IMG/VR virus record: IMGVR_UViG_3300010885_012823
Span: 1 to 44,668 of that record
DNA length: 44,668 bases
From: a virus
Strand: one strand, 5' to 3'
Shown here: in pieces, positions 27,101 to 34,687 of the stretch
Layout: each line of letters starts with the position of its first letter
How positions within the stretch are numbered: the stretch's first letter is position 1
Notes under the pieces: model-generated
What the model was told of the DNA's origin: nothing
Databases searched by the model: none
The model's input: the letters and a program-made list of their open reading frames with translations, nothing else
Translations under genes and position numbers: made by a program

Positions 27101-27811
27101 ACTAGTCTGATTGTTATTAATAATAAAGTTAATTATCCAACAGAAACAAATGTAAACGTAGCTGGATTAGATGATAATACTATTCTTTCTGCAAATACTA
27201 CTATTGCCTTTAGTTCTGGAAATACTATAACAACTGCTAATAGTGCTGCTAGATTAGCTTTAGCTACTTTGACTGTTGGTAAGTATTTAACTATTAGTGG
27301 TTCTGGAACTTCTGGTAATAATGGTACATTTTTAATTACACAAATTGCATCTGATGGTTCTTCAGTAACTTTGAATAAAACATTCACTTCTGTCGTAGCT
27401 GGAACAGCAATCACTCTAAAACAACGTGAACGATTTGTTGATGAAACTGCACCATCAGAATCTTCAACTTATAGTAAATATGTAACTAAACGTATCAACT
27501 TAGCACAGCCATCGACTTTCATGAAAATTCGCATGGCAGTTAACCTACCTGCTGAAGCTGATATCGAAGTTTACTACAAACATGCTGTTATTGGTGATAA
27601 TGCTTCGTTTGATAGCGAAACATACAACCTAATGACTGCAGATGCTCCAATTGCACGTTATAGTAATTCTAATGGTAGATTTGTTGATGTCACTTATTCA
27701 GTTGATGAATTAGAAGCATTTGACGCTGTAAGAGTTAAGATTGTTTTAAAATCTAAAAACTCTTCTGAAGTTCCTCGTGTTAAAGATCTTCGTATTATCG
27801 CTTGTGCTTAA
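21128..27811 (+). CDS. Giant virion structural protein, DUF4815-type (2227 aa)
   Basis: The N-terminus has NTEPYYDDFDETKKFYRILF, then RPSYAVQARELTQLQTVLQN, then KFGTHVFKEGAMVIPGA. I recognise this as the DUF4815 signature of large structural proteins in T4-like environmental phages. Two carbohydrate-binding-like modules lie near residues 253-303 and 371-430. Two of the shared beta modules lie near 607-660 and 1766-1825. The second half carries RNVLIQVQKLKPLTRFYPFF (about 1283) and HVWWDPLAQTFLID (about 1539), also seen in the family. It follows gp8, where T4 has gp9-gp12, so it probably replaces the peripheral baseplate and short-tail-fibre proteins. That role is inferred. No signal or membrane segment is visible. 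The stop codon overlaps the next ATG. Confidence 0.75.
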   Translation: MTINFNTEPYYDDFDETKKFYRILFRPSYAVQARELTQLQTVLQNQITKFGTHVFKEGAMVIPGASSIDTKVSYIKLTESYNSVLTDTNISNFAGKTIKNSTGLQAEVLHYTVAENGDPSTLYVRYKNSDSNTTTKKFAESDVIQTIDGVYSTQAAATNATGKSSLAIIEQGVYFLKGHFVLVSPQTIVLDKYTNLPTYRIGLVCNEEIVTAEEDITLFDNAQNSFNYAAPGAHRYTIDAILTAIPDYTDAQTWQQTREYAVGDLIRSNTLYYRVIVAGVSGSSAPTHTSGDATNGTLTLAYINTYSSVTDKDSDTDFIELIRTNKGNVRKAARNTEYSVLEQEFARRTYDESGNYTVKNFDIDVREYRNNNRGQWATGRVYLQGDIVSNAGNTYVAKNTEQSSSITPIHTTGSEYDGESNGGVEWEYTEIPNYNRGIYSPNVGETEEEQKINDAKLAIGLDAGKAYVQGYEIEKTSTEYVAVNKARDDVQVVNAVIPATVGNYVLVTNVSGLPPVQNYLDIDIYDRLNGTRGVVPSGATLIGTARARILEWDNGDIGTQTSVYKLSLFDIKMVGNTDFVRKAKSFFYNGGSAALSFSADVKVIPIPLINTVSISGTAVTGKGTNFLDDFISGDYIYANGSSYRVASVETNGGLTLTAGPGSAISDVSYARVSTTVYEPENTKLIFPLPYFAIKDVRNSLLVNDTSYTVYEKFSNNATVSSTPTLTISTASGTFASAAETDNYIVVDNTTGLIINVTAGNIAPSTSTCVITLGSTYSGRSISVIAAINKTGITLTEKTKLPQYSETVEFTTAATAQKTELLLGKADAYRLVSVKMKSGTFSSYGSTYDIDITDRYDFDDGQRLTHYDISRLVLKNSYAPPEAPIAVTFDWLKHDAGDYFTVNSYPADMYNSIPTYRGSPLRDTIDFRPRLNDAGTSFTTGTNPSYSRIPKRGIDVIADFTYYLARKTKIAIDFSGEFFAIDGVSSLNPGSPPDPSMGMVLYSLTLQPYTFGTSSDNVIVEKIDNKRYTMRDIGKLEKRIDNLEYYTSLSLLEQQTESLDIVDANGDTRFKNGFIVDGFTGHNTGDATNPDYLCSIDMNNAELRPFFAMNNVNLLEKAISPGARNNRNYKMYGDVITLPVVDHLPVVTQQFASRLENINPFAVFTFIGDVKINPSSDDWFEVDRRPDLVFDVEGNFTTMKVLAEKANALGTVWNGWQTQWVGETTTTATAYYASGRNWVTWGTIYTDATPIGQARTGVKTSLVTKIDRQIVADRVLSTAVIPYMRSRNVLIQVQKLKPLTRFYPFFDDIDISAFCTPATRIVYTPYGTGTGAALIASRQATHNKFDDVTNVGGLAAEAARRIDGDSQMCLNKGEFLTIKNGATTVATAVVVGKEYNPDTGEYSLFVNNIIGTISSGNTITGSNPLAYASAATGTVVTTPTVKVLGDNLVTNYNGDVQLLFNIPNTEAVRFRCGTRELKLVDTTTPRGEFSSRARANYRAEGVLETRQQTVNAVRNAELVEEQLTENQVIIQTATRSALNHVWWDPLAQTFLIDTKGGCFLSKVDVFFATKDPAVPVMLEIREVVNGYPGKRVLPFSRVTLKPEQVNLSENTVTLNDTTVKSYDTPTTFEFPSPVYVQEGTEYAIVLASDSNNYNVWISQVGDLMPGTARTISEQPYLGSLFKSQNASTWTADQTQDLKFTIYRAKFDTGVVGNIEYVNDVLPIQMLEVNPFETRTGQSQVRVWQKDHGMPVNSKVDLVGGTFGTGFISTGSSSTTVTGIGTAFTSELAVDDYLFARGREQKSVYLGKIASIASNTSLTLAANAALTVSTMGFRYADTINGIPANQIFTTHIISDVDLDSYVIGVGVADPITTNATASGYAGGQGILATRNLQFDSIHPSITMQTFTETPVEFGFKATSGMSIDSITQNAYENITTMDHVAILPNENNSFVAPKMVASELNESDALSGEKSLSMNVLISSQNDALSPILDTHRTSLIVINNKVNYPTETNVNVAGLDDNTILSANTTIAFSSGNTITTANSAARLALATLTVGKYLTISGSGTSGNNGTFLITQIASDGSSVTLNKTFTSVVAGTAITLKQRERFVDETAPSESSTYSKYVTKRINLAQPSTFMKIRMAVNLPAEADIEVYYKHAVIGDNASFDSETYNLMTADAPIARYSNSNGRFVDVTYSVDELEAFDAVRVKIVLKSKNSSEVPRVKDLRIIACA

Positions 27812-28041
27812 TGGATAACATAGTTAAAATTGAAAACGCAGAGGGTCTCGTGAGAGACCTCTCTAGTGGCGCAGTGATAAATACTAATAAGACAGAATAC
27901 GAAAACTATTTGCAAAAGAAAAATGCAAATAAAAAACTTAAGACTCAGTTAGAACAAAATGCTGACGATATTCATAAATTAAAAACAGATATGTCAGAGA
28001 TTAAGCATCTGCTTATGGCTCTCAATAATAAGGAAAAATAA
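27811..28041 (+). CDS. Small conserved coiled-coil protein (76 aa) after the giant structural gene
   Basis: The first in-frame ATG overlaps the stop codon of the giant gene (TAATG), giving 76 aa starting MDNIVKIENAEGL; an upstream TTG is less likely. The first half has VRDLSSGAVINTNKTEYENY, a pattern I associate with small structural or adaptor proteins of T4-like environmental phages. The second half is a charged coiled coil (KKLKTQLEQNADDIHKLKTD, then MSEIKHLL). Its own stop codon overlaps the start of the fibre gene. Both junctions indicate coupled translation with structural genes. The function is unknown. Confidence 0.68.
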   Translation: MDNIVKIENAEGLVRDLSSGAVINTNKTEYENYLQKKNANKKLKTQLEQNADDIHKLKTDMSEIKHLLMALNNKEK

Positions 28042-29306
28042 TGGCGGTAATCGTACTAAGATCGGTTAAAGGTAGCCCACTATCAATCGCAGAAGCGGAT
28101 GCCAATTTCACAAATTTAAATACTGAAGTTGGAACAAAATTAGACTCTGCAGATTTTATTGCAGAAAATGTCTTAACTTTATTATCAGAATATGATTTAG
28201 AGGGTGACGGAAGTGGTTTAAATGCCACAACAATTTTATCTAAAGAACTGCTAGTGACAGCAACTGCAAACAGTATTGCTTTACGCAATGAAAGTGGTGG
28301 TTTAAATGCCACTACATTCACTGGTAACGTAACTGGTAACGTAACTGGTAACGTCGTTGGTAATTTAACTGGTACTGTTACTGGTAATGCCACTAACGTG
28401 AATGGTGTTATTACTATTGAACATGGTGGCACTGGTGCTACCACTGATTCATCAGCACGAACAAATCTTGGATTAGGTTCTATTTCAACCCAAGCAGCAA
28501 ATAATGTATCTATCACTGGTGGTTCAATTACTGGTATTACTGATATTGCTATTGCAGATGGTGGTACTGGAGCATCAAATACAACCCAAGCAAGAACTAA
28601 CTTAGGTTTAGTTATTGGTTCTGATATTCAACCATTCTCCAACGAATTAACTGCTATTGCTGCAGCAGCATCGTCTACAGGTTTCTATGTTCGTTTGGGT
28701 ACTGGTTCTGTTACAGAAAGAACTATTACTGTTGGTGGTAATGGATTAACTATTACAAACCCAGATGGTGTTTCTGGTAATCCAGTTATTAGTATACCAA
28801 CTGCTGGATCAATGCAGTTAGCTACTATTACTGCAACATCTTCTTTTAATACACCATCTATTACAAAATCTGGAACTAATGGTACTGGAGATATTGGACA
28901 AACAGATAATCGTTTTGGTACTATTTTTGGTACAGCTACATCTGCTCGATACGCTGACTTGGCAGAAAAATATACAACAGATAAACAATATGAAACAGGA
29001 ACTGTTATTGTAGTTTCTCTTGATGATTCTGCAGAAGGCACTTCTTCTTTTGAATATGCTCAAAGAGTTCTTGGTGTTGTTTCTGAAAACCCAGCATTCT
29101 TAATGAATGATGAAGCACCTGGACAAGCACTCGCACTTCGTGGACGTGTTCCAGTTAAAGTTGCTGGTCCAATTAAAAAGGGACAGCCATTGGTGGCAAA
29201 TCAAGATGGTCGTGGTATCGCTGGTGATCATCCAAATAGTTTTGCTATCTCTCTTGAAACTAATTTAGACCCCAATGTAAAACTAATTGAGTGCGTAATC
29301 CTCTAA
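28041..29306 (+). CDS. Tail fibre protein with GGTGA repeats (421 aa)
   Basis: The N-terminus (SPLSIAEADANFTNLNTEVG) is the 'LS.AE.DANF..LN' start found in many T4-like environmental fibres and shared with the fibre at 37709. The middle has repeated GN-VTGNVTGN units (near residues 95-115). Two copies of the common fibre motif follow: GGTGATTDSSARTNLGLG and GGTGASNTTQARTNLGLV. The C-terminal 120 residues (YADLAEKYTTDKQYETGTVI ... ALRGRVPVKVAGPIKKGQPL) form a compact beta domain that recurs at fibre tips; it somewhat recalls the Peptidase_G2 domain, but I cannot confirm that. The probable role is adsorption. A hairpin follows the stop codon. Confidence 0.75.
   Translation: MAVIVLRSVKGSPLSIAEADANFTNLNTEVGTKLDSADFIAENVLTLLSEYDLEGDGSGLNATTILSKELLVTATANSIALRNESGGLNATTFTGNVTGNVTGNVVGNLTGTVTGNATNVNGVITIEHGGTGATTDSSARTNLGLGSISTQAANNVSITGGSITGITDIAIADGGTGASNTTQARTNLGLVIGSDIQPFSNELTAIAAAASSTGFYVRLGTGSVTERTITVGGNGLTITNPDGVSGNPVISIPTAGSMQLATITATSSFNTPSITKSGTNGTGDIGQTDNRFGTIFGTATSARYADLAEKYTTDKQYETGTVIVVSLDDSAEGTSSFEYAQRVLGVVSENPAFLMNDEAPGQALALRGRVPVKVAGPIKKGQPLVANQDGRGIAGDHPNSFAISLETNLDPNVKLIECVIL
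28317..28380 (+). repeat. Short in-frame tandem repeat in tail fibre gene
   Basis: A 12-base unit (ACTGGTAACGTA) occurs about three times in tandem, followed by degenerate copies. It encodes repeated T-G-N-V steps of the fibre shaft. The unit length is a multiple of three, so gain or loss of copies would keep the frame. Confidence 0.6.
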
Positions 29307-29309
29307 AAA

Positions 29310-29329
29310 TAGGCTCCTGATGGAGCCTA
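29310..29329. terminator. Hairpin between tail fibre and B12-radical SAM gene
   Basis: A perfect 8-bp stem TAGGCTCC / GGAGCCTA with a TGAT loop lies just after the fibre stop codon. On the plus strand it is followed by AATTATATTA, not a T-run, so it is a weak terminator. On the minus strand it is followed by TTTTTA. The right arm contains GGAG, which lies 13 bases before the ATG of the next gene and would be hidden inside the stem. Confidence 0.5.
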
Positions 29330-29338
29330 AATTATATT

Positions 29339-31198
29339 ATGAAAAAGTTTTTATTAGTAAATTATACAACACCTAATTCTTCTGCAAATGAGATTCCATA
29401 CTTATGGCTAACTCTCAAATCTTATTTCCAACGTAACTCTAAAGTCCCATCTGCATGGCAGTGGCTCGATCCAGAGTATTCAGATGTCGCAGAATCCCCA
29501 CAAGAACTAATTGACAGAATTGTCATTCAAGAACCAGACGTTGTTGGTATTTCTTGTTACATGTGGAACGATAAACTCACAATGTATATTGCTGAGCAAG
29601 TCAAAATAAAACTCCCAAACATTAAAATTATTGCTGGTGGTCCAGCCCTTTACTACGAACATTTTAAAGGATGGTTTGTAGAAAATTGGTTCATTGACGC
29701 TTTGTGTGAATACTCTGGCTACGGAGAAGTTTTTATTACAGATTACCTTGATGGTGTTCCAATCAAAGATATTCCATTTTGTGTTTATCCTTCTTTGCGT
29801 AGAGCATTTTGGAATAAAGCTACCTCAGATTATAATAAAAGAGAATTTAATTATCCAATGCCATATTTGGATAACATTGAATATCTTAAAAAATTCCCAA
29901 AAGAACAAACAACAATTATTTTAGACACATCACGTGGGTGTCCTTATGCATGTTCATATTGTGAATGGGGTGGTGGCACTTCTACTAAGGTAGTATTTAA
30001 ACCTATTGAAGAAACTATTAAAGAACTTGAAGTTATATTTGAGTATCTAAACCCAACTCATATTGATATAATTAATGCTAATTTTGGGATAGTTAAAGAT
30101 GATATTAAAATTGCAAAAAAGATAGTAGAACTCAATAACAATAAATGTGTTAAATACATTAATGTTTATGGTCCAACTAAAACTAGCAAAAAATTTCTAA
30201 GAGAGATATATGATATATTTTTATCAAACGGAATTTTAGATGATATAAAAGTTTCTGTTCAGCACACAAATCAAACTATTTTAGATAATATCAGTAGGAT
30301 TGATATGCCGTTTGATGACCAGATAGAATTTTATACCGATTTAAGAGACAAGTACAATAAAAATTTAAGAGCAGAATTAATAATTGGTCTTCCTGGTGAA
30401 ACTCTTGATACATTTTATGATCTAATTGAACATATAACTAAATCAAAATATCTTGAACCTACTATGTATGAGTGGATGATGCTACCTTCTGCTCCAGCTG
30501 CATCGCCAGAATATATGTCTAGCATGAAAATTAAAACTAAGAAAGCATTAGTAAATTTAGATTTGCAGGGTAGAAATGTTATCCCAAGAAACGAATATAC
30601 AGTAGACAAACAATTAACTGGAACTAGACATTTATTATTTGATCAGAACTGGTTACAACCATATGACATTGTAGTATCAACATATTCTTATGGTGTTGAG
30701 CAGTGGGTTGAAATGGAAATGTTTAAATACTATTTCTCATTCCTGAATAGAAATAGAGTTATAACACCTATTCAAAATAGACTAAGATCTAATGGTGTGG
30801 ACATTACAGAATTTAACAGAACATTGTTTAAAGAATTTTTATTATCAATACCCACTATATCTAAAATCTATAATGAATTTATTGATAACATTAATAACGA
30901 AACACCCAGTGATATTTTATACGCAGACATTGCACCAAACTTACCTTATATAAGTCATTATAGCACTTTAAAGTTTTTGATTTTATTAAATCCAGAAGGA
31001 TTCTTTAACGCATTGAAGATATGGTTAAAGAAATATGATGATGCAATTTTAGATGATATTTGTGATCATCTATCTGATAATATTAAAACACCAATGAAAA
31101 TGGATATACCTCAAAAACAAAAAATTAGTGAGTGTATATCCATGTGTAAAAACTGGGGTGATAATTTATTCCTTGACGACTTCGTCCCCCAATATTAG
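29339..31198 (+). CDS. B12-binding-type radical SAM protein (619 aa)
   Basis: Residues 1-150 resemble the Rossmann-like cobalamin-binding domain found before many radical SAM cores: VGISCYMWNDKLT, then IKIIAGGPALYYEHF. The DxHxxG base-off motif is missing, as in many such enzymes. The radical SAM [4Fe-4S] site is SRGCPYACSYCEWGGG (Cys201, Cys205, Cys208). LRAELIIGLPGETLDTFYDLI further on also fits the Elp3/MiaB-like barrel. The C-terminal 200 residues are helical and unassigned. Enzymes of this class methylate or rearrange unreactive carbons using SAM; the substrate here is unknown. It is on the plus strand, and its last 33 bases overlap the end of the convergent SPASM gene. It faces the other radical SAM genes and probably works with them (inference). 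Confidence 0.82.
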   Translation: MKKFLLVNYTTPNSSANEIPYLWLTLKSYFQRNSKVPSAWQWLDPEYSDVAESPQELIDRIVIQEPDVVGISCYMWNDKLTMYIAEQVKIKLPNIKIIAGGPALYYEHFKGWFVENWFIDALCEYSGYGEVFITDYLDGVPIKDIPFCVYPSLRRAFWNKATSDYNKREFNYPMPYLDNIEYLKKFPKEQTTIILDTSRGCPYACSYCEWGGGTSTKVVFKPIEETIKELEVIFEYLNPTHIDIINANFGIVKDDIKIAKKIVELNNNKCVKYINVYGPTKTSKKFLREIYDIFLSNGILDDIKVSVQHTNQTILDNISRIDMPFDDQIEFYTDLRDKYNKNLRAELIIGLPGETLDTFYDLIEHITKSKYLEPTMYEWMMLPSAPAASPEYMSSMKIKTKKALVNLDLQGRNVIPRNEYTVDKQLTGTRHLLFDQNWLQPYDIVVSTYSYGVEQWVEMEMFKYYFSFLNRNRVITPIQNRLRSNGVDITEFNRTLFKEFLLSIPTISKIYNEFIDNINNETPSDILYADIAPNLPYISHYSTLKFLILLNPEGFFNALKIWLKKYDDAILDDICDHLSDNIKTPMKMDIPQKQKISECISMCKNWGDNLFLDDFVPQY

Positions 31199-32518
31199 AC
31201 TAAATGCTTTTAATTGAACTGCTCGGTGGTAAACCTTTTCAACTGCACAGTTAGTAAAAAATACATTATCTGGAACTTCAATCGGGCAGTTTGATTTACA
31301 CAAACGGAATACTTCACAAGACTTACAGTGTTTTTCATATCGTTCTAAGTCAACTCGTTTTAGTTTAACCTCATCGAGTTTATCAATATGTCCACCAATA
31401 AATGATTCATCTGTATGTGGACACGTGCGAATATTACCTTTCATATCAATAGAAAGAACACCCTCGTCATCGACACCACATGAAGTTATTGATGTTGGTA
31501 AAATTTGCTGGCGCAGAGTTTTAGCGTAAGGTAAAACACCCATACCACCTTGCCATAAATTACTGTTTAATATTTTATTGTCAACACCATTCATCTGTGC
31601 GTGACACGCATCAAGATATCGTTCCACAATACCTTTAAAGTCTTGTAATGCATCACCAGAAATAACGTGATTGGCAGATCCTGACTCATTGTCATAATCA
31701 TAGTTATGCCCAAGATTCCAAGAAATTGCCAAGCGAGTCATATCAAGACCATTTTCGGAAGCGTAGTTATAGAAGAAGTTATTAATATCAAATAGATTAT
31801 AGTTGGTGCGAGAAAGAACTGGGTTAAAACTAAACTTGATGTTGTCAATTTTCTGTGCAGCTTTTAATATTTCTATTTTTTTATGTAAGAATTCTTCACC
31901 ACGTAGTCTCTCATGTCCTGGACCATCATGGGAAACACCAATAGTAACTGTACCTTTTAACTTACTAAAAAACTCAATATGTTTCATTTGAAGTGGTGTA
32001 CCATTGGTAGGGATAAACCAAGTTAATCCTTCTCTATCATACGCAAGCATAATATCAACCATCGTTTTCCAATAAAGGAAAGTCTCACCACCCCACAGGT
32101 CAATCTTTTCTAAACGACTCATATCAAGTTTAGATAACTGTTGAATAAATTGTTCAGTTGTTGTAATCTTTTCTCGTTCATCTGGATTACCGATGTCTTT
32201 CTGCATACAATAATCGCAAGAATAGTTACAAGCGTGTCCAAGAAGAATACGAATCCAAAAAGGTTTATCAGATTTTACACGTGAACGTGTTTCTTTTATA
32301 ACATCATTATAAGCATCAGTGGGTTCTACTGGTTCAGATAAAGGATTCATATCTTTATCATACATGCCATTAGTGTAATTATCATAGTAGAACTCAATAT
32401 TACCAGAACGAAATTTGGTGATAGAATCTGCAGTTCGTTCAATCATGGGAAGACGATCTGGCTGTTTTTTCAGCGAGTTTTTAACTGATGTTAAACTAAT
32501 GTTATAAGTGTGTGACAT
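31166..32518 (-). CDS. Radical SAM/SPASM maturase (450 aa), complete SPASM set
   Basis: The core site is CNYSCDYC (Cys97, Cys101, Cys104), followed by WGGETFLY (the GGE motif, residues 143-145) and SHDGP near 197. The C-terminus has the full SPASM pattern of seven Cys: Cys347, Cys366 (preceded by G-x4), then Cys398-x2-Cys401-x5-Cys407-x3-Cys411, then Cys424. SPASM domains carry two auxiliary Fe-S clusters. They are found in enzymes that modify peptides or proteins, such as anSME, sactisynthases and the PqqE and MftC families. No transport or leader-binding (RRE) domain is obvious; the first 90 residues are long enough to hold an N-terminal recognition region. It is the last gene of the minus-strand operon; its ATG overlaps the previous stop codon. 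Confidence 0.85.
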   Translation of the reverse strand: MSHTYNISLTSVKNSLKKQPDRLPMIERTADSITKFRSGNIEFYYDNYTNGMYDKDMNPLSEPVEPTDAYNDVIKETRSRVKSDKPFWIRILLGHACNYSCDYCMQKDIGNPDEREKITTTEQFIQQLSKLDMSRLEKIDLWGGETFLYWKTMVDIMLAYDREGLTWFIPTNGTPLQMKHIEFFSKLKGTVTIGVSHDGPGHERLRGEEFLHKKIEILKAAQKIDNIKFSFNPVLSRTNYNLFDINNFFYNYASENGLDMTRLAISWNLGHNYDYDNESGSANHVISGDALQDFKGIVERYLDACHAQMNGVDNKILNSNLWQGGMGVLPYAKTLRQQILPTSITSCGVDDEGVLSIDMKGNIRTCPHTDESFIGGHIDKLDEVKLKRVDLERYEKHCKSCEVFRLCKSNCPIEVPDNVFFTNCAVEKVYHRAVQLKAFSLILGDEVVKE

Positions 32519-33615
32519 TATTTAAATTGAAAGAGTGGTACAATCTTGTCTGATGGTTTAACTAAACCATATTGAGTAGACTGCCAACCATTCTTTTCTA
32601 ATCCTTCATGAAAGTTATGATATGGTTTTAATGATAGTGTAGGTATAAAGTTATAATCTTTATTTACAATTAAGTTATCTGCAACCCAATTGAAATAATC
32701 TTTGTAGTTCTTTGTTGCTCCTGAATTCACTAATTTAAGTTTTTCTGCATGTCGTTTGTAAACATCTATTTTATTAGCCATATGAGAGTATACATGACGA
32801 TCTATATTCCAACCATCTGACAATGTATCATACGGAGTGCAATTAGGGTCAATCGCATCAATCAACGTATGGAAGAACGAATCATACTGCAAGTAATCTG
32901 CCTCACCACATATAGTAAGTATATCACCATTATGAGTTGCAAAAGATGTTTGTTGCGAATCAGTATTAAGTAATATAGTACTGAATGTTTTCGCATCGGC
33001 ATGGACAATGTATTTTACCTCATTAGCCACTACCCAGTCAAGTATTTTTTTAACTGGTTCCCATTGCAAAGATTCCGTATCTGTTTGAATAAGTTTAATT
33101 AATGATATCGGCATCATTTTGTGAATCTTATTTAACTTATCAATAATATCTTCTATTTTAATCTTTGCGAGCCATTTATCTGAGAACGTAAATTCGTAGA
33201 TACCTTTAGGTCTTGCAATCTCATTGGTTAGAATATCCCAAGCACGAATAAAGTTATTATCAGTCATAGAGCCAAAATGGAAGATCCCAGCATGGTCTTT
33301 ATACCATTCAAACAGATGGGGTTGCTGATGCTTCATCCAATATAAATCGTCAATGGTACTGGCGAAAGTATAATTTGAAAATACATCTACCCAAAGATCG
33401 CACATTTTTTGCGTAATTGCTTCTGGCACAAATCTTTGAAACTCAGTTTTATTCTTCTCAAAGTATTTGTCAACATAACATATATGACACCCAGCAAAAC
33501 AATTATATCTTCTAACTATTGAAAATATGACTTCGTTCTGCAAACTTTTGAGATTGTCTTCCTCTATAAAGTATTGTCTGAAGTTTGTGTCTTTAGTTAC
33601 TGTTTGGTTTCGCAT
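32518..33615 (-). CDS. Divergent radical SAM-like protein (365 aa), no SPASM
   Basis: RRYNCFAGCHICYVDKYF near residues 35-52 gives the CX3CX2C triad (Cys39, Cys43, Cys46) with an aromatic residue after the last Cys, as in radical SAM enzymes. The rest is divergent: there is no GGE motif and no SPASM cysteine cluster. Segments such as GIYEFTFSDKWLAKIKIEDI and ISLIKLIQTDTESLQW could be barrel strands. It may be a radical SAM enzyme acting on a different step, or a partner that has lost part of its activity. It overlaps the upstream SPASM gene by 23 bases and the downstream one by one base, so all three are co-translated. Its catalytic competence is unsure. Confidence 0.7.
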   Translation of the reverse strand: MRNQTVTKDTNFRQYFIEEDNLKSLQNEVIFSIVRRYNCFAGCHICYVDKYFEKNKTEFQRFVPEAITQKMCDLWVDVFSNYTFASTIDDLYWMKHQQPHLFEWYKDHAGIFHFGSMTDNNFIRAWDILTNEIARPKGIYEFTFSDKWLAKIKIEDIIDKLNKIHKMMPISLIKLIQTDTESLQWEPVKKILDWVVANEVKYIVHADAKTFSTILLNTDSQQTSFATHNGDILTICGEADYLQYDSFFHTLIDAIDPNCTPYDTLSDGWNIDRHVYSHMANKIDVYKRHAEKLKLVNSGATKNYKDYFNWVADNLIVNKDYNFIPTLSLKPYHNFHEGLEKNGWQSTQYGLVKPSDKIVPLFQFK

Positions 33616-34687
33616 CTGCTATCCAATGGAAGAAAGATTTTTTCTGGTGAATCTTGGTGGTGTATCTTACCATAGCATCAATAATTTGATAGAACTGAAC
33701 ACATTTAGTTCCAGGTTGTGTATCAAACATCTTATGTAGATATCTCAATCCACATAGTTTAGCAGACGGACAGGTTACGCATTTCTCTTGCACAATGTCT
33801 TCTGGCATACCGTTACGAATTAATGTTGGAACAAAGTTTGGAGATAAACCATCTGTCCATCTTCCTATTTGATACTCTGGTCTTTTATATTCACAGAAGT
33901 CATATTCAGAATACATAAACCCATCTGGTGATAGAATAATTTTATAATGGTCACCGAAATAATCTTTATCCGTAATACCATAGTTTCCGTCAATAAAAAC
34001 CATTATATTGTAGTTGTAAAGAACATTAATAAAACGCATAAACGAATCAGCGAATTGAGACAAGTCTAAATCTTCAACGAATGTTTTAAATTTGCGTTCA
34101 CCACGATGATGACGAAGTGGGATAAGATTGATTGAACGAACTTTGCAACGAGATATTTTATCAAGAATATCTTTAATACAATCTAAACTAAACACCTTAC
34201 GATCCAAAATAGGCATAACAAATTGCCAATGAATAGGGATGTTATAGTAACCACAAAGATCGATAGCTTGGTAGATATCAAACTCTTCACGATTTTCTTT
34301 TTGATAGATGAAGTCATAAGAGATAGTGAAACGTAAGTATTTACGCCACTTTTCTAAGAACCACTGTTCTTTATGGAACAGGGATGCGTTGGTAGTGATT
34401 GATACATACAATCCTTTACCATCTAGATAATCCTCTTTTAGTTCTTCGAGGATTTGATCCATTCGTTTAACGAATAGGAATGGTTCACCACCATGTAAAG
34501 CAATCCTATCAATTTTGCATTCTGAATCTTTATAAGACTGAACGAAAAAGTTCTTAATTAAACTAAGATGGTGTTTAGTGAACGTCTGGCTACCGATATC
34601 TTTTTTAATATATTCTCGGTCGCAATATTCACAATTAAAATTACATGCGTCACCAAGATAAATGGCGACTGTGTTCACATTTTTCAT
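33593..34687 (-). CDS. Radical SAM protein with reduced SPASM-like domain (364 aa)
   Basis: The triad lies at the extreme N-terminus, GDACNFNCEYCDREY (Cys15, Cys19, Cys22). HGGEPFL follows at about 65-71, and SITTNASL near 96-103, all typical of SPASM-subfamily enzymes. The C-terminal domain keeps Cys265, then Cys303-x2-Cys306-x5-Cys312, then Cys329. It lacks the complete set of seven, so it may hold one auxiliary cluster (a Twitch-like domain) or an altered one. The lack of any N-terminal extension differs from the 434-aa and 450-aa enzymes. It overlaps the upstream gene by four bases (ATGA). It probably modifies a peptide or protein together with its neighbours (inference). Confidence 0.82.
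   Translation of the reverse strand: MKNVNTVAIYLGDACNFNCEYCDREYIKKDIGSQTFTKHHLSLIKNFFVQSYKDSECKIDRIALHGGEPFLFVKRMDQILEELKEDYLDGKGLYVSITTNASLFHKEQWFLEKWRKYLRFTISYDFIYQKENREEFDIYQAIDLCGYYNIPIHWQFVMPILDRKVFSLDCIKDILDKISRCKVRSINLIPLRHHRGERKFKTFVEDLDLSQFADSFMRFINVLYNYNIMVFIDGNYGITDKDYFGDHYKIILSPDGFMYSEYDFCEYKRPEYQIGRWTDGLSPNFVPTLIRNGMPEDIVQEKCVTCPSAKLCGLRYLHKMFDTQPGTKCVQFYQIIDAMVRYTTKIHQKKSFFHWIADAKPNSN

Noticed and set aside
28317-28380. Short tandem repeats considered as a CRISPR array or iterons
   Set aside because: The unit is 12 bases with no spacers, is in frame and encodes T-G-N-V steps of a fibre, so it is a coding repeat.
28022-28516. 164-aa open frame on the minus strand
   Set aside because: It lies opposite the start of the tail fibre gene and is a low-complexity mirror of its Thr/Val repeats. 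It has no ribosome binding site and no recognisable protein pattern.
29310-29329. Hairpin considered as a strong plus-strand terminator
   Set aside because: No T-run follows on the plus strand (AATTATATTA). It was kept only as a hairpin with possible weak terminator or translation-control function.
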